64,000 nucleotides of DNA from CAYRSS01 sp964426945. GTDB taxonomy: Bacteria > Planctomycetota > Phycisphaerae > UBA1845. The DNA is taken from the NCBI GenBank assembly GCA_964426945.1, contig CAYRSS010000017.1:21295-85294 (forward strand), read 5' to 3'. A program made the position numbers and the translations under genes. Under the pieces are notes generated by a model, which saw only the letters and a list, made by a program, of their open reading frames with translations, made no database searches and was not told the DNA's origin. How positions within the stretch are numbered: position 1 is the stretch's first letter; each line of letters starts with the position of its first letter. This document shows positions 25,456 through 34,684 of the stretch, piece by piece.

Positions 25456-26205
25456 TTGAGCAGCAAGCCGTACACCGACGCCTTCTACAAGGCCCGTGAA
25501 AGCTCCGTCCGCCGTTCCGCCGGGGGGCTGGTGCCCGTGGTGCTGGAGTTCGTCCAGCCCGGCAGCGTCTGCGACGTGGGATGCGGCGACGGCACCTGGC
25601 TGAGCGTATTTCAGGAGAACGGCGTGGCGGAGATCTGCGGCACCGACGGGGACTACGTCGACCGGCAGATGCTCAAGATCCCGCAGGACAAGTTCATCCC
25701 CTCCGACCTGTCGCGCCCCTTCCGACTCGACCGAACCTTCGACCTGGTCATGTCCCTCGAGGTGGCCGAGCATCTGCCCGCCTCCTCCGCGGATTCGTTC
25801 GTCGACTCCCTCGCTCGGCTGGGACACCTGATCCTGTTCGGGGCGGCGATTCCCTTCCAGGGCGGCCGGCACCACGTCAACGAGCAGTGGCAGGACTACT
25901 GGGTCGAGAAGTTCGAAGCCCGCGGATACGTCACCATCGACTGCATCCGCAAGCGCATCTGGGACAACGACGAAGTACAATGGTGGTATGCCCAGAACAG
26001 CTTCATGTTCTGCCGCGCAGACAAGCTCGACGAATATCCGAAACTCAAGGCCGAGCACGCCCAGACGCACAAGACGCAGCTCCGGCTGGTTCACCCGCGC
26101 AAGTACCTCACCCACGCCGATCCGCGGTTCATGTCCCTCCGGCGGGAACTCGGACTTCTGCCGACCCTGATCCGCGGATACCTGAAGCGGAAGACCGGCG
26201 CGTGA
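25456..26205 (+). CDS. SAM-dependent methyltransferase of the glycan cluster
   Basis: 249 aa from TTG 25456 (SSKPYTDAFYKARESS), preceded by AGGGG. The upstream ATG falls inside the predicted -10 box and adds only Pro/Gly-rich sequence. Class I Rossmann methyltransferase: motif I VCDVGCGDGTWLS, acidic loop GTDGDYV, motif IV-like FDLVMSLEVAEHLP. The C-terminal half is Trp/Tyr-rich (NEQWQDYWVEKF, VQWWYAQNS). As first gene of the glycan operon it probably O- or N-methylates a sugar; the acceptor is unknown. Confidence 0.8.
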   Translation: MSSKPYTDAFYKARESSVRRSAGGLVPVVLEFVQPGSVCDVGCGDGTWLSVFQENGVAEICGTDGDYVDRQMLKIPQDKFIPSDLSRPFRLDRTFDLVMSLEVAEHLPASSADSFVDSLARLGHLILFGAAIPFQGGRHHVNEQWQDYWVEKFEARGYVTIDCIRKRIWDNDEVQWWYAQNSFMFCRADKLDEYPKLKAEHAQTHKTQLRLVHPRKYLTHADPRFMSLRRELGLLPTLIRGYLKRKTGA

Positions 26206-26407
26206 CGCTGACCCGCTCGGTGACCCCTCGCTGTCGGATTCAGTACTGCTTCACACTGGCGCTCGCGGGTGCTGGCAGCACGAACCCGCTGTGCGGCGAG
26301 GCGTACCACCTCCGGCCCGGCGTCGTCTCCGGCCGGGTCTGCTGCCCTGCCGATGATCCCGGTGAGCCTGCTTCGGCCTGCTGAGCCATCCCCCAAGGAG
26401 CGCGACG

Positions 26408-27733
26408 CTGTCCCGGTTCCTGAAAGACTCGTTTGTCACCCTGCTGGCGGAGGTGCTGAGCGCGGTCATGGCGATAGCCACGCCCGTGGTGATCGCGCGG
26501 GCCGCCGGGGCCGAGGGGAAGGGGGTGTTTACCCTGGCCATCGGCGTCGGGTCGATCGGCGCCCTGATGCTCGGGTTCCGCTGGCAACGCCCGGTAGGCT
26601 ACTTCCTCGCCCGCGACCGGGGGCTGATGGCCCCCATTTTCACATCGATGCTGATGGTGGCGGCCGTCGCGCTGGCGCTGGGCACCGTGCTCTTTCTCGC
26701 CGTGCCCGAGCTCTTCACCGAAGTCATGCTCCGTGGACAGTCTTCGGGGGTCATCTGGCTTTCGATCTGGCTCGTACTGCCCACCTTCCTCTGGCAGAAC
26801 CTCTCGGCGTGGTATGGCGGCCTCCGCGAGTTCAAGACCCGCACCGTATTCCTCTTCGCCGCGGGCTTCGTGCAGCTCATCGCGATCCTCGTGCAGTGGC
26901 TGATGGGCACGCGGGAAATCGAGAAATTCCTCTACGTCCAGATGGCCGTGAGCCTGGGGCTGTACGGCGCCTGGCTGGCGGCGATGGTCGTGCGGCAGCG
27001 GATTGTCCCCAAGGTCGACCTGCCGCTGATGGGCCGAATGGCGCGGTACATCTCGTTCTCCTATCTCTCCGTGATCCTGGATCTGGCCACGGTGCGGATG
27101 GACATGTACCTGCTGAATTACCTGATGAATCCCGCGGCGGTGGGCATATACTCCGTAGCGGTCGGGCTGGCCAACCAGATGGGCCGCCTGCCGACGATCA
27201 TCGCCACGGTCATCTTCAATCGGACTTCGGCGAATGAACTGGGGGGAGGCGAGCGGACCGCCCTGGCGATCCGGCTGGCCTTCGTGGGGATGCTTGTGCT
27301 GGGGGTCGTCTTCGCCGCCGGGGGTTCGCTGGTCATCGTCCCGTTATTCGGACCTGAGTTCGCCGGTGCGGTCGCCCCCCTCTGGGTGATGACCGCGGCG
27401 ACGATCTTTTTAGGCCTATTCCGGCTTCTTGGGGCCGATATAGAAGGGCGCGGCCGCCCCGGAATCCTGAGCGCCTGCAGCCTCGTGGCTGCCGTGTCCA
27501 TCGTCGGGCTCGACCTGTGGTGGATTCCCCGATACGGGGTGATGGGGGCGTCGTGGGCAAGCCTGGTGGCCTATGCCGCGGCCGCGGCGACGGCCGGGCT
27601 GGCCTTCTCCCACCTTTCCGGGATCGGGCTGCGGGAGGCGTTCGCCCCGCGCCGGAGCGATTTCTCGCTGCTGGCGGCAGCCCTGAAGAGCGTGCTGAGA
27701 CGCCGGACGGCCCGGCCCGCGGCGGCTGATTGA
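26408..27733 (+). CDS. Polysaccharide flippase (Wzx/MOP superfamily), probable CTG start
   Basis: About 441 aa with roughly 12 membrane helices. The polytopic pattern and N-terminus (FLKDSFVTLLAEVLSAVMAIATP) are typical of O-antigen or exopolysaccharide lipid-linked repeat-unit flippases. The first canonical codon in frame is GTG 26453, but that cuts into the conserved first helix. CTG 26408 lies seven bases after AAGGAG (26395-26400), and an in-frame TGA at 26363 bars anything much further upstream. CTG is therefore the likely start. It lies between the methyltransferase and the polymerase/ligase gene. Confidence 0.85.
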   Translation: MSRFLKDSFVTLLAEVLSAVMAIATPVVIARAAGAEGKGVFTLAIGVGSIGALMLGFRWQRPVGYFLARDRGLMAPIFTSMLMVAAVALALGTVLFLAVPELFTEVMLRGQSSGVIWLSIWLVLPTFLWQNLSAWYGGLREFKTRTVFLFAAGFVQLIAILVQWLMGTREIEKFLYVQMAVSLGLYGAWLAAMVVRQRIVPKVDLPLMGRMARYISFSYLSVILDLATVRMDMYLLNYLMNPAAVGIYSVAVGLANQMGRLPTIIATVIFNRTSANELGGGERTALAIRLAFVGMLVLGVVFAAGGSLVIVPLFGPEFAGAVAPLWVMTAATIFLGLFRLLGADIEGRGRPGILSACSLVAAVSIVGLDLWWIPRYGVMGASWASLVAYAAAAATAGLAFSHLSGIGLREAFAPRRSDFSLLAAALKSVLRRRTARPAAAD

Positions 27734-27737
27734 ATCG

Positions 27738-29126
27738 ATGAGGATCCTCGCGCAAGGCATCACGATCTCCGACGTGCTCACGCAGTTTGCTGAGACCGTC
27801 GGCCCCTGGCACATCCTCGGGATGGTCGTGGTCATCGCGTTTTCCGGCGCGTTCGTGCTCAAGCAGCGCACCGACTGGCCGCTCGTGCTGATGTTCGCCT
27901 GCTCGCTGCTGACCGCGGCCGCGAGCCAGGCGGTGGCGAAGGCGACATTCATCGGCCGCTGGTACTTCCTGTTCCTCTGCGCCGTGATCGCCATGATGCG
28001 CCTGGGGCGCACGCTGATGCCGATCGCGGCGCTGGTGATCGCGTGGGCGTGCATCAACCTCTTCGGCCTCATGTACACGCCCTCGTTCGAGAAGGGCGTG
28101 GTCCGCGGCGCGTACTTCGTGCTGGTGATCCCCGGCCTCATCTTTGCGATGACGCCGCCCTTCGCCGATGTGGACCGTGTTATTCAGCTCCTGCGACGAT
28201 TCGCCGTGGTGGGGGCGATGCTCGCGGCGGTCCACCTGGTGTTCGTGATCGTCGCGCCGCAGGGGCTGGGCACGTCGCGCTTCAAGAGCTGCTTCGAATC
28301 AGGCCAGGTGATGTCGCTCGCCACCGCCGCAGCGACGCTGCCGATGATCTGGGCGCTGCTCAGCAAGAACGCCGGAAAGCTCGCCCCGCTGCTTTTGGCC
28401 GGCACGTTCATCAACCTGCTGGTGCTGATCGCCTCGACCCAGCGGACGGCCATGTTCTCGCTGGCCGGCGCGGTGGTCATTACGCTCTATTTCTACCGGT
28501 CGCGCGGCGTGATCATTGCGATGGTCACCGGCCTGGGCATCGCCCTCGTCGCCTGGCCGATCATCACCTACCTCGTCGACCAGTCCTTCCTGGTGCAGCG
28601 GCTGAGCAACTTCGAGTCGGCCGGCCGCAGCATCTACTGGGAGTGGGGCATCACCGAGGGGCTCAAGAGCCCCATCATCGGGTACGGCAGCGGCGCAGGC
28701 ACGCACGAGATGTTCCTGCGATTCCGTCACAAGTTCCACCAGGCCTACATCGCGGTCTTCTTCGACTTCGGGTTCATCGGGTTGTTCACCTTCCTGTCGA
28801 TGCTGGGCGTGGGGCTGGTGACCGCGCTGCGCATCGCGCAGCGCAAGAGCGAGCCGCGCATCCGGTCGGTGGGTGTCTTCCTGCTGGCGAATATTGCGAT
28901 GGTGGCAGCGCAGGGCTTCGTCGAGACGGGCCTGGCCGACACGGCCAACCAGACCGCCATGATGTTCTACCTCGGGCTCGGGCTGGCCGGCGCGGTGTCC
29001 CTGATGCGCGAGGATGACGCCTTGCCGGGCGAGGTGCCGCTGCTTGCACGGGGCGGATACGCCGGGTATTACCCCCCCTCCGTCGGGATGCGGTCGCGCA
29101 GCGGCGGATTCGCCACCCGCGGCTAG
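27738..29126 (+). CDS. O-antigen polymerase/ligase-like membrane protein (Wzy/WaaL)
   Basis: 462 aa and about 11-12 helices. The large-loop signature of the family is visible: LSNFESAGRSIYWEWGITEG...GYGSGAGTHEMFLRFRHKFHQAYI (split here), with the conserved His in a periplasmic loop. These enzymes polymerise or ligate lipid-linked repeat units outside the inner membrane. It starts four bases after the flippase stop, so it is operonic. Polymerase and ligase cannot be told apart from sequence. Confidence 0.85.
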   Translation: MRILAQGITISDVLTQFAETVGPWHILGMVVVIAFSGAFVLKQRTDWPLVLMFACSLLTAAASQAVAKATFIGRWYFLFLCAVIAMMRLGRTLMPIAALVIAWACINLFGLMYTPSFEKGVVRGAYFVLVIPGLIFAMTPPFADVDRVIQLLRRFAVVGAMLAAVHLVFVIVAPQGLGTSRFKSCFESGQVMSLATAAATLPMIWALLSKNAGKLAPLLLAGTFINLLVLIASTQRTAMFSLAGAVVITLYFYRSRGVIIAMVTGLGIALVAWPIITYLVDQSFLVQRLSNFESAGRSIYWEWGITEGLKSPIIGYGSGAGTHEMFLRFRHKFHQAYIAVFFDFGFIGLFTFLSMLGVGLVTALRIAQRKSEPRIRSVGVFLLANIAMVAAQGFVETGLADTANQTAMMFYLGLGLAGAVSLMREDDALPGEVPLLARGGYAGYYPPSVGMRSRSGGFATRG

Positions 29127-29160
29127 TGCCGGGGCTGGACGCGCAGGAGCGGGCTCGCTG

Positions 29161-30312
29161 TTGGGCAAGTTCAATTTCATCTACTACGGCGCGGTCGATG
29201 ACATCCGTGTCTCTACGGGCATCGCGTGGCACGTCTGCAACGCGGCGCAGCGTCTCGGCCTGCTCGGGCGCAAATTCGGCATCGATATGGCGGCGATGAA
29301 CTGGACGAAGCGGGGGTACGCCCTCGGCCAACTGCTGCGCGGCCAGGCGCCGACCGGCTACCAGTGGTCGCGCAGCAACGCCCGGGCCTGCATGCGGCAG
29401 CTCGCGGCCCAGCGGCCCTTCGACCTGCCCGTCCTGAGCTGCCAGACACCCGTGAGCGAGCCGGACCTGATCCCCCCGGACGGGCGGATCTTCTTTTACA
29501 TCGACGCGACCACGCAGCAGCTCGTCGAGCACTATGACCTGGGCCGACGGGTTTCCGCCCGGACGCTGCCGCGCATCCACGAGCAGTTCCGTCGCAACGT
29601 CCACCGAGCGGGCTGCGTGATGACCCGCTCGAGCTGGGCGCGCGACTCGCTGATCCGCGACTACGGCCTGCCGGAAGACAGGGCCATCGTCGTGACGCCG
29701 GGGTGCAACATCTCGTGTGAGCTGCTCGACGAGTCGGAGGAGATCATCCGCCGCGAGCGCGAGCGCCTGCGCAGCGAATACGACTTCGTCGTGAACTACT
29801 GCGGCCTCGACTGGAAGCGCAAGGGGCTCGATGTGCTGCTCGATACGTGGCGGCGCTTCACCGCCGAAAACCGCGGGCGATTCCTGTTGCGGGTCATGGG
29901 GCCGGCCCCGGCCGACCTGGTGACCGGCGACACCCCGCACGTCGAGTTTACCGGCCGGTTCGACAAGCTGCGCGACGGACGAACCTACATCACGCGGCTG
30001 GCTTGTGCCGACCTGTTCTGCCTTCCGACGCGCTCCGACGCGACACCGCAGGTGCTGCTCGAGTCGATCCGCATGGGCACGCCGGTGGTGGCCTCGAAGA
30101 TCGGGGGCATTCCCGAACTGGTGCGCGACGGCGTGAACGGGCTGCTGATCGACGAGGCGGTGGCGGTCGAGCCCTACCTGGCAGTGTTCAACAATCTCTA
30201 CCGCGAGCGCGACCGGCTGACTGCCTTGCGCGAGGGCACGGACCGGACGCGGCACGAGTACGACTGGCAGCGGTCGGTGAAGGTCATCGCCGGCCACATG
30301 GGAATTCACTGA
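29161..30312 (+). CDS. GT4-family glycosyltransferase
   Basis: 383 aa from TTG 29161 (GKFNFIYYGAVDDIRVSTG), with AGGAG about 11 bases upstream; the longer frame overlaps the previous gene and has no conserved sequence. GT-B fold. The C-terminal donor site shows FCLPTRSDATPQVLLESIRMG then TPVVASKIGGIPELV, the E-x7-E-type retaining GT4 pattern. CGLDWKRKGLDVLLD is the usual domain-linker region. Adds a sugar to the lipid-linked repeat unit in the cytoplasm; donor not predictable. Confidence 0.85.
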   Translation: MGKFNFIYYGAVDDIRVSTGIAWHVCNAAQRLGLLGRKFGIDMAAMNWTKRGYALGQLLRGQAPTGYQWSRSNARACMRQLAAQRPFDLPVLSCQTPVSEPDLIPPDGRIFFYIDATTQQLVEHYDLGRRVSARTLPRIHEQFRRNVHRAGCVMTRSSWARDSLIRDYGLPEDRAIVVTPGCNISCELLDESEEIIRRERERLRSEYDFVVNYCGLDWKRKGLDVLLDTWRRFTAENRGRFLLRVMGPAPADLVTGDTPHVEFTGRFDKLRDGRTYITRLACADLFCLPTRSDATPQVLLESIRMGTPVVASKIGGIPELVRDGVNGLLIDEAVAVEPYLAVFNNLYRERDRLTALREGTDRTRHEYDWQRSVKVIAGHMGIH

Positions 30313-30354
30313 ACCGGGCGGCCGCATGGCCGCGTGCGAGGCTGATGGTCTGTC

Positions 30355-31530
30355 ATGCCCAGGGTCGGAGTGATCTGTCACAGCCCGTCGACGCAGATGT
30401 CGGCCCAGTACGACGCGCTGGCTGACCTGCCGGAGTTCGAGATCGTCGTCCTGTTCCGCAACCGCGAGCAGGGCAACGCCGCATGGACGCCGCAGTGTCC
30501 CCGGCGTGTCGCGTATGAATTCCTGCCCCCGCCGACAAACGCGCTGATCCCGGGGCGCCTCCGCCACCTGTTCAATGACGACATCCGCCCCGTGCTCGAA
30601 CGCCACGCGTTCGACGCGATGATCCTGCACGGCCTGTTCGACTCGTCGGCCGTGCGCCAGGCGGTTCGCTGGTGCCTGAGCAAGGGGCGGCCGTACGTCT
30701 TCCGCTGCGATGCGAACGTGGAGAAGGAGCGTCCGCTGCTTCGTCGCACGTTTCACCGCCTCATGCTCACGCAGCGGGTGAAGCGCGCGGCCGGACTCCT
30801 CTACATGGGCATCCAGAACCGCCGGTACTACGAGCTGTTCGGCGGGCGGGCGGAGCAGTTCTTCCTCGCCCCGTGGGAGTTCGACTACGACAACGTCGAG
30901 CAGGCCTACCGCGAAATCGCCCCGCTGCGCGAGCCATCGCGACAGGCACTGGGCCTCGCCGACCGCGTGGTCATCGTGTCCGTCGGGCGGCTCCTCGCGC
31001 TGAAGGGCTTCGACACGCTCGTCCCCGCCGTGGCCCGCCTCGCGGCCGCGGGCAAGCCCGTGCACCTGCTGGTCGCGGGCGACGGACCCTATCGCGGTGA
31101 GCTCGAAGCCCTGATCGCCACGCACAAGGCGCCGGTAACGCTGCTGGGCAACGTGGATCGCCGCGGCGTTGTACGCGTGATGACCGCGGGCGACGTCTTC
31201 GTGCTTGCCTCGACGCAGGAAGCGTGGGGGCTGGTCGTGAACGAGGCGGCGCTCTGCGGCCTGCCGCTGGTATGCAGCCACGCCGTCGGGGCCGCGCCCG
31301 ACCTCGTGCTGCCGGGCGAGAACGGCGACATCTTCCCCGCGGGGGATGTGGACCGCCTCACGGCGATCCTGGCGGCGATGTGCGACGACGCAGCGGGACG
31401 CGCAGCCATGGGCCGCCGCAGCCAGGAGATCCTCCACCGATGGCGGACGGAGTGCCGGGCGATCGACGGCTATGCCGCGGCCCTGCGCCACGCGCTGAGG
31501 CTTCCCGCCCCGGAGGCCGCCGCCCGATGA
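30355..31530 (+). CDS. GT4-family glycosyltransferase
   Basis: 391 aa, GT-B fold. The N-terminal acceptor domain begins MPRVGVICHSPSTQMSAQYD. The donor domain has VSVGRLLALKGFDTLVPAV and FVLASTQEAWGLVVNEAALCG, with the paired Glu of retaining GT4 enzymes. It overlaps the next gene by ATGA, so it is translationally coupled. Its N-terminus resembles proteins that act on carbamoylated or exported glycans only loosely; no substrate is claimed. Confidence 0.85.
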   Translation: MPRVGVICHSPSTQMSAQYDALADLPEFEIVVLFRNREQGNAAWTPQCPRRVAYEFLPPPTNALIPGRLRHLFNDDIRPVLERHAFDAMILHGLFDSSAVRQAVRWCLSKGRPYVFRCDANVEKERPLLRRTFHRLMLTQRVKRAAGLLYMGIQNRRYYELFGGRAEQFFLAPWEFDYDNVEQAYREIAPLREPSRQALGLADRVVIVSVGRLLALKGFDTLVPAVARLAAAGKPVHLLVAGDGPYRGELEALIATHKAPVTLLGNVDRRGVVRVMTAGDVFVLASTQEAWGLVVNEAALCGLPLVCSHAVGAAPDLVLPGENGDIFPAGDVDRLTAILAAMCDDAAGRAAMGRRSQEILHRWRTECRAIDGYAAALRHALRLPAPEAAAR

Positions 31531-32666
31531 AGCTCGTGATCAACTCGATGGCGATCGCACCCGGCGGCGGGCTGTCCGTCCTGCTGGGCCTGCTCGAAGG
31601 CTGGCGCACGATCGGCGCCGACCTCGACATCACCATCGTCACCTACCGCCGGGAGACTATCGCGGCTCTGCGCGACGCCGGCTGGGGGGATCGGATCTGC
31701 GCGGTTCCGGTGACGTCCAGCCGGCGCTCCGCCGCGTGGCAGCGATCGCGCCTGCCCGCCCTGCTTCGTGAACGCGGGGCCGACGTGCTGCTCACCAACA
31801 ACTTCTACATCCCCGGCGCACCCTGCCCACAGGTGGTGCATCACCAGACGCTGTGGTCGGTCTTCGCGCCCGGCCTGTGGCCCTACGCGAAGCGCGGCCT
31901 GCGGCGGCTGCTGCTCACCCTTGGGGCACGCGACGCCCTGCGACGCGCCGAGGCGAACGTGTTCATCTCGGGTTACATGCGAACCTGCGGCGAGGCGATC
32001 GTGCCGGCCTCCGCCGGGCGCAACCGCGTGATCTACAACGGCCTCAACAACCGCTACATCGAGGCCGCCCGGCGGCTTCACGATCAGCCGCCTCCGCCCG
32101 GCGGCCAGGCGCCATCGGCCACGATATGTGCCCTGCAGGCCCCGACGCCGCACAAGGACAACGACTCGCTCGTGGCCGCCCTCGCAGAGCTGGTCCGTCG
32201 CGAACCGGCGCACGACTGGCAGCTTCGAATCGTCGGCAGCGGCGGGCCCGACGGCGCGGCGTGGCAACCTTGGCGCGACATGGCGGGCCGGCTCGGCGTA
32301 GGCGACCGCGTGCAGTTCCTCGGCCATCGCCCGCTGTCGGAAGTGGCGACGCTCTTTCGTGAAAGCTGCTGCCTGGTCTACCCCAGCCTGTTCGAGGGGT
32401 TTGGCATGCCGATTCTCGAGGCGATGGCGATGGGCTGCCCGGTGGTAACGGTGCGCGAGACGGCGATGCCGGAAGTCGCGGGCGACGCGGCCATCCTCGT
32501 CGCGCCGCGGTCACCGGGGGAGATCGTGGAGGCCGTCCTGCGGCTGCACGGCGACGCGGAGGTGCGACGAGACCTCATCCTGCGCGGGGCGGCGCGAGCG
32601 CTCGAATTCCCGTGGACGCAGAGCGCCCAGCAGTTTGCCGAGGTGTTCGCCGAGATCGTCCGCTAG
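31527..32666 (+). CDS. GT4-family glycosyltransferase
   Basis: 379 aa. The ATG at 31527 overlaps the preceding stop, which fixes the start. Donor-site motif YPSLFEGFGMPILEAMAMGCP and VTVRETAMPEVAGDAAILV identify a retaining GT4 (mannosyl- or GlcNAc-transferase-like) enzyme. NNFYIPGAPCPQVVHHQTLW lies in the acceptor domain. Last gene of the plus-strand glycan operon; it converges within 14 bp on the DUF4914-like gene, leaving little room for a terminator. Confidence 0.86.
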   Translation: MKLVINSMAIAPGGGLSVLLGLLEGWRTIGADLDITIVTYRRETIAALRDAGWGDRICAVPVTSSRRSAAWQRSRLPALLRERGADVLLTNNFYIPGAPCPQVVHHQTLWSVFAPGLWPYAKRGLRRLLLTLGARDALRRAEANVFISGYMRTCGEAIVPASAGRNRVIYNGLNNRYIEAARRLHDQPPPPGGQAPSATICALQAPTPHKDNDSLVAALAELVRREPAHDWQLRIVGSGGPDGAAWQPWRDMAGRLGVGDRVQFLGHRPLSEVATLFRESCCLVYPSLFEGFGMPILEAMAMGCPVVTVRETAMPEVAGDAAILVAPRSPGEIVEAVLRLHGDAEVRRDLILRGAARALEFPWTQSAQQFAEVFAEIVR

Positions 32667-32680
32667 CACCCCGCCGCGCC

Positions 32681-34570
32681 CTACTCCACCGCGACCAGCT
32701 CTTCCAGATCGCTGACCGTCCCGCCGCCGAGGCAGCACTCGATAATCCGCCGCCCGACGGGATTCAGGTCTGACTCGGTGAGGTAGGGTTTCAGCTCGCG
32801 CGTGAAGAAGTTCTGGAGCAGCTTCGCGCCGGCGTCGTAGCCCGCCGTGCCCACTTCCGGCTGCTGGTGCACCTCGAGGAAGCCGTCGCCGATCAGCGCG
32901 CCCTCGACCATCATGCTGGCCGGTGTGTAGCCCAGCAACGGACACCGCGCCATCCGGAGCTGTTCCGGACGGAACCGTGCTCCGCCGCGGCGGGCGAGGT
33001 ATTCGCGCGAAATCCACTCCGGCATGAAGCCCACCCGCCAGCAGCCGATGTGCTGATTCGGAATGAGCACATATCGCGTCTTGGGCGTACGCAGGATCTG
33101 ATCGAGCAGCAGGTTGGCCTGATCGACGCGACGTCCGGTGGCGAAGGGCCAGTACGAACCGACGCCCTCGCTGCTCATCCCCCCGCCGCTCTCGCTCACG
33201 CTGGGGTTTTCGTGGCCACGCGGCGCGACCAGCCGCCACAGCCAGCCCAGCGCCGGCGGCAGGATGTGCATGACGCCCACGATGCCGTAGGTCGGCGCGT
33301 CGGACGTGCACGCCGGCGTGCGGATGCCGAAGCTGCGCACGTCGACCTCGACGGCGGTCTTAACGACATCGGGAATCAGCCGTCGCGGGATGATCACGCG
33401 CGGGTTGGGACAGGGCTTGCCGGGCGAATCCTCGATGTGCTCCCACAGCAGACAGGTCGCCCCCGCCACGGCGTGCAGGTTCAGAAACAGCAGCGGTTCG
33501 GGCGGCTGCACACACAGCCGCTCAAGCTGCGCATCGGTTCCGTACCGCGTGATGTGGTTGACGCGCAGGAACCAGCCCTCTTCCGCATCCGCGACGGTGA
33601 GCCGCCCGCGATCCTCCTGAATCCGCGGATGACACGAGGCCATATCGTCTGTCACCGGCCGCAGAATGCAGCCGCGGGGCAGCGAGAGGCGACGCTGCTC
33701 GCCGGAGACGGTGTTCTCGCCGAGCAGCAGCTGCCCATCCGGCTCGCGGTGGGCGTATTCGAGCATCTCGCTCTTGCCACCGCCGCTGGCGGCCTCATGC
33801 ATGATCGTGGTGACGTTGTCGTACGGGGTCACCACCTGCACCGTCGACGCGTGAGCCGTCACCCAGCCCTCCTCCACGCCGATGGCGAGCAGAATCCCGT
33901 AGACCCCCTTCTTGGCACTGGGGCCGGGGTACAGGTTAAGCGCGAAGACCTCGTGAATATCCTCGCGGCGGTTATGCACGACGACCTGCCGCCCCTGGCA
34001 GTGCGTATGCCGAAACGGCGGGGCCACCACGAGCACCGCGCGGGGGGCGAACTCAGGGCTGAGCCTGCTGCGCGGGATCATCCCCTGCAGATCGGCCAGC
34101 GCCGCGCCAAAGAACGCCGCGTTCGCCGGTACGATGAGCATCGCTTCGTAGCCCGATTCCTGCCGCCCCGCCATGAACGGTACGAGCATGAGGCGCTGCT
34201 GCCCCAGCCAGCGCAGGATGTCGCTGCGCATCGCGTCGAAAGGTGTGCCGAAGCGGTCGCGGAAACGCTGCTTGTCCGAAGGCTGGTCGTCAGCGACGAG
34301 CATGCAGTCCGGATCGCGCCGGCGCATGTAGGGTTCGGGCATGTTGACGGCCACGCCGTTGCGGCAGCGCACCACCTCGGCCTCGAGCACCCGGCCGCGG
34401 CCGGTGACGTCGTAGGCAACCTCTGCCCGATCGCTGCCGGGGCCGCCGAGGGCGAGCTCGATCACCTCGGCGCGGTCCTCTGCGATGATGACCTCCGGCG
34501 CCTGCGCGAGCACCTCGCGCAACTCGGCGGAAAGCGAGAAACGGCGCCAGCGATCTTCGGCGGGCTTCAC
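32681..34570 (-). CDS. DUF4914-like protein with PEPCK-type P-loop
   Basis: About 629 aa. GTG 34570 was chosen for GAGGAG seven bases upstream; ATG 34600 and 34585 lack a site. The sequence matches what I remember of DUF4914. It has a P-loop-like EAASGGGKSEM (K266), followed by GENTVSGEQRRLSLPRG, DDMASCHPRI and SEGVGSYWPFATGRRVDQ, reminiscent of the nucleotide and metal sites of phosphoenolpyruvate carboxykinase-type kinases. No signal peptide. Function unknown; an ATP- or GTP-dependent kinase is plausible. Its place inside the glycan cluster, antisense to the GT operon, may be functional or chance. Confidence 0.65.
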   Translation of the reverse strand: MKPAEDRWRRFSLSAELREVLAQAPEVIIAEDRAEVIELALGGPGSDRAEVAYDVTGRGRVLEAEVVRCRNGVAVNMPEPYMRRRDPDCMLVADDQPSDKQRFRDRFGTPFDAMRSDILRWLGQQRLMLVPFMAGRQESGYEAMLIVPANAAFFGAALADLQGMIPRSRLSPEFAPRAVLVVAPPFRHTHCQGRQVVVHNRREDIHEVFALNLYPGPSAKKGVYGILLAIGVEEGWVTAHASTVQVVTPYDNVTTIMHEAASGGGKSEMLEYAHREPDGQLLLGENTVSGEQRRLSLPRGCILRPVTDDMASCHPRIQEDRGRLTVADAEEGWFLRVNHITRYGTDAQLERLCVQPPEPLLFLNLHAVAGATCLLWEHIEDSPGKPCPNPRVIIPRRLIPDVVKTAVEVDVRSFGIRTPACTSDAPTYGIVGVMHILPPALGWLWRLVAPRGHENPSVSESGGGMSSEGVGSYWPFATGRRVDQANLLLDQILRTPKTRYVLIPNQHIGCWRVGFMPEWISREYLARRGGARFRPEQLRMARCPLLGYTPASMMVEGALIGDGFLEVHQQPEVGTAGYDAGAKLLQNFFTRELKPYLTESDLNPVGRRIIECCLGGGTVSDLEELVAVE

Positions 34571-34684
34571 GGTCGGGCTCCTCATCGGGGTGATCAACAT
34601 CTGCCCGCGGGAATCCGCGGGAAACGACGTCAGACCTCAGGAGGCTATGAGCCACAATCAGCCAAGTCAAACGGCGTGACAGGC

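Noticed and set aside
28786..31491. 901-aa minus-strand ORF
   Set aside because: Antisense to the polymerase/ligase gene and two GT4 genes, which have clear family motifs.
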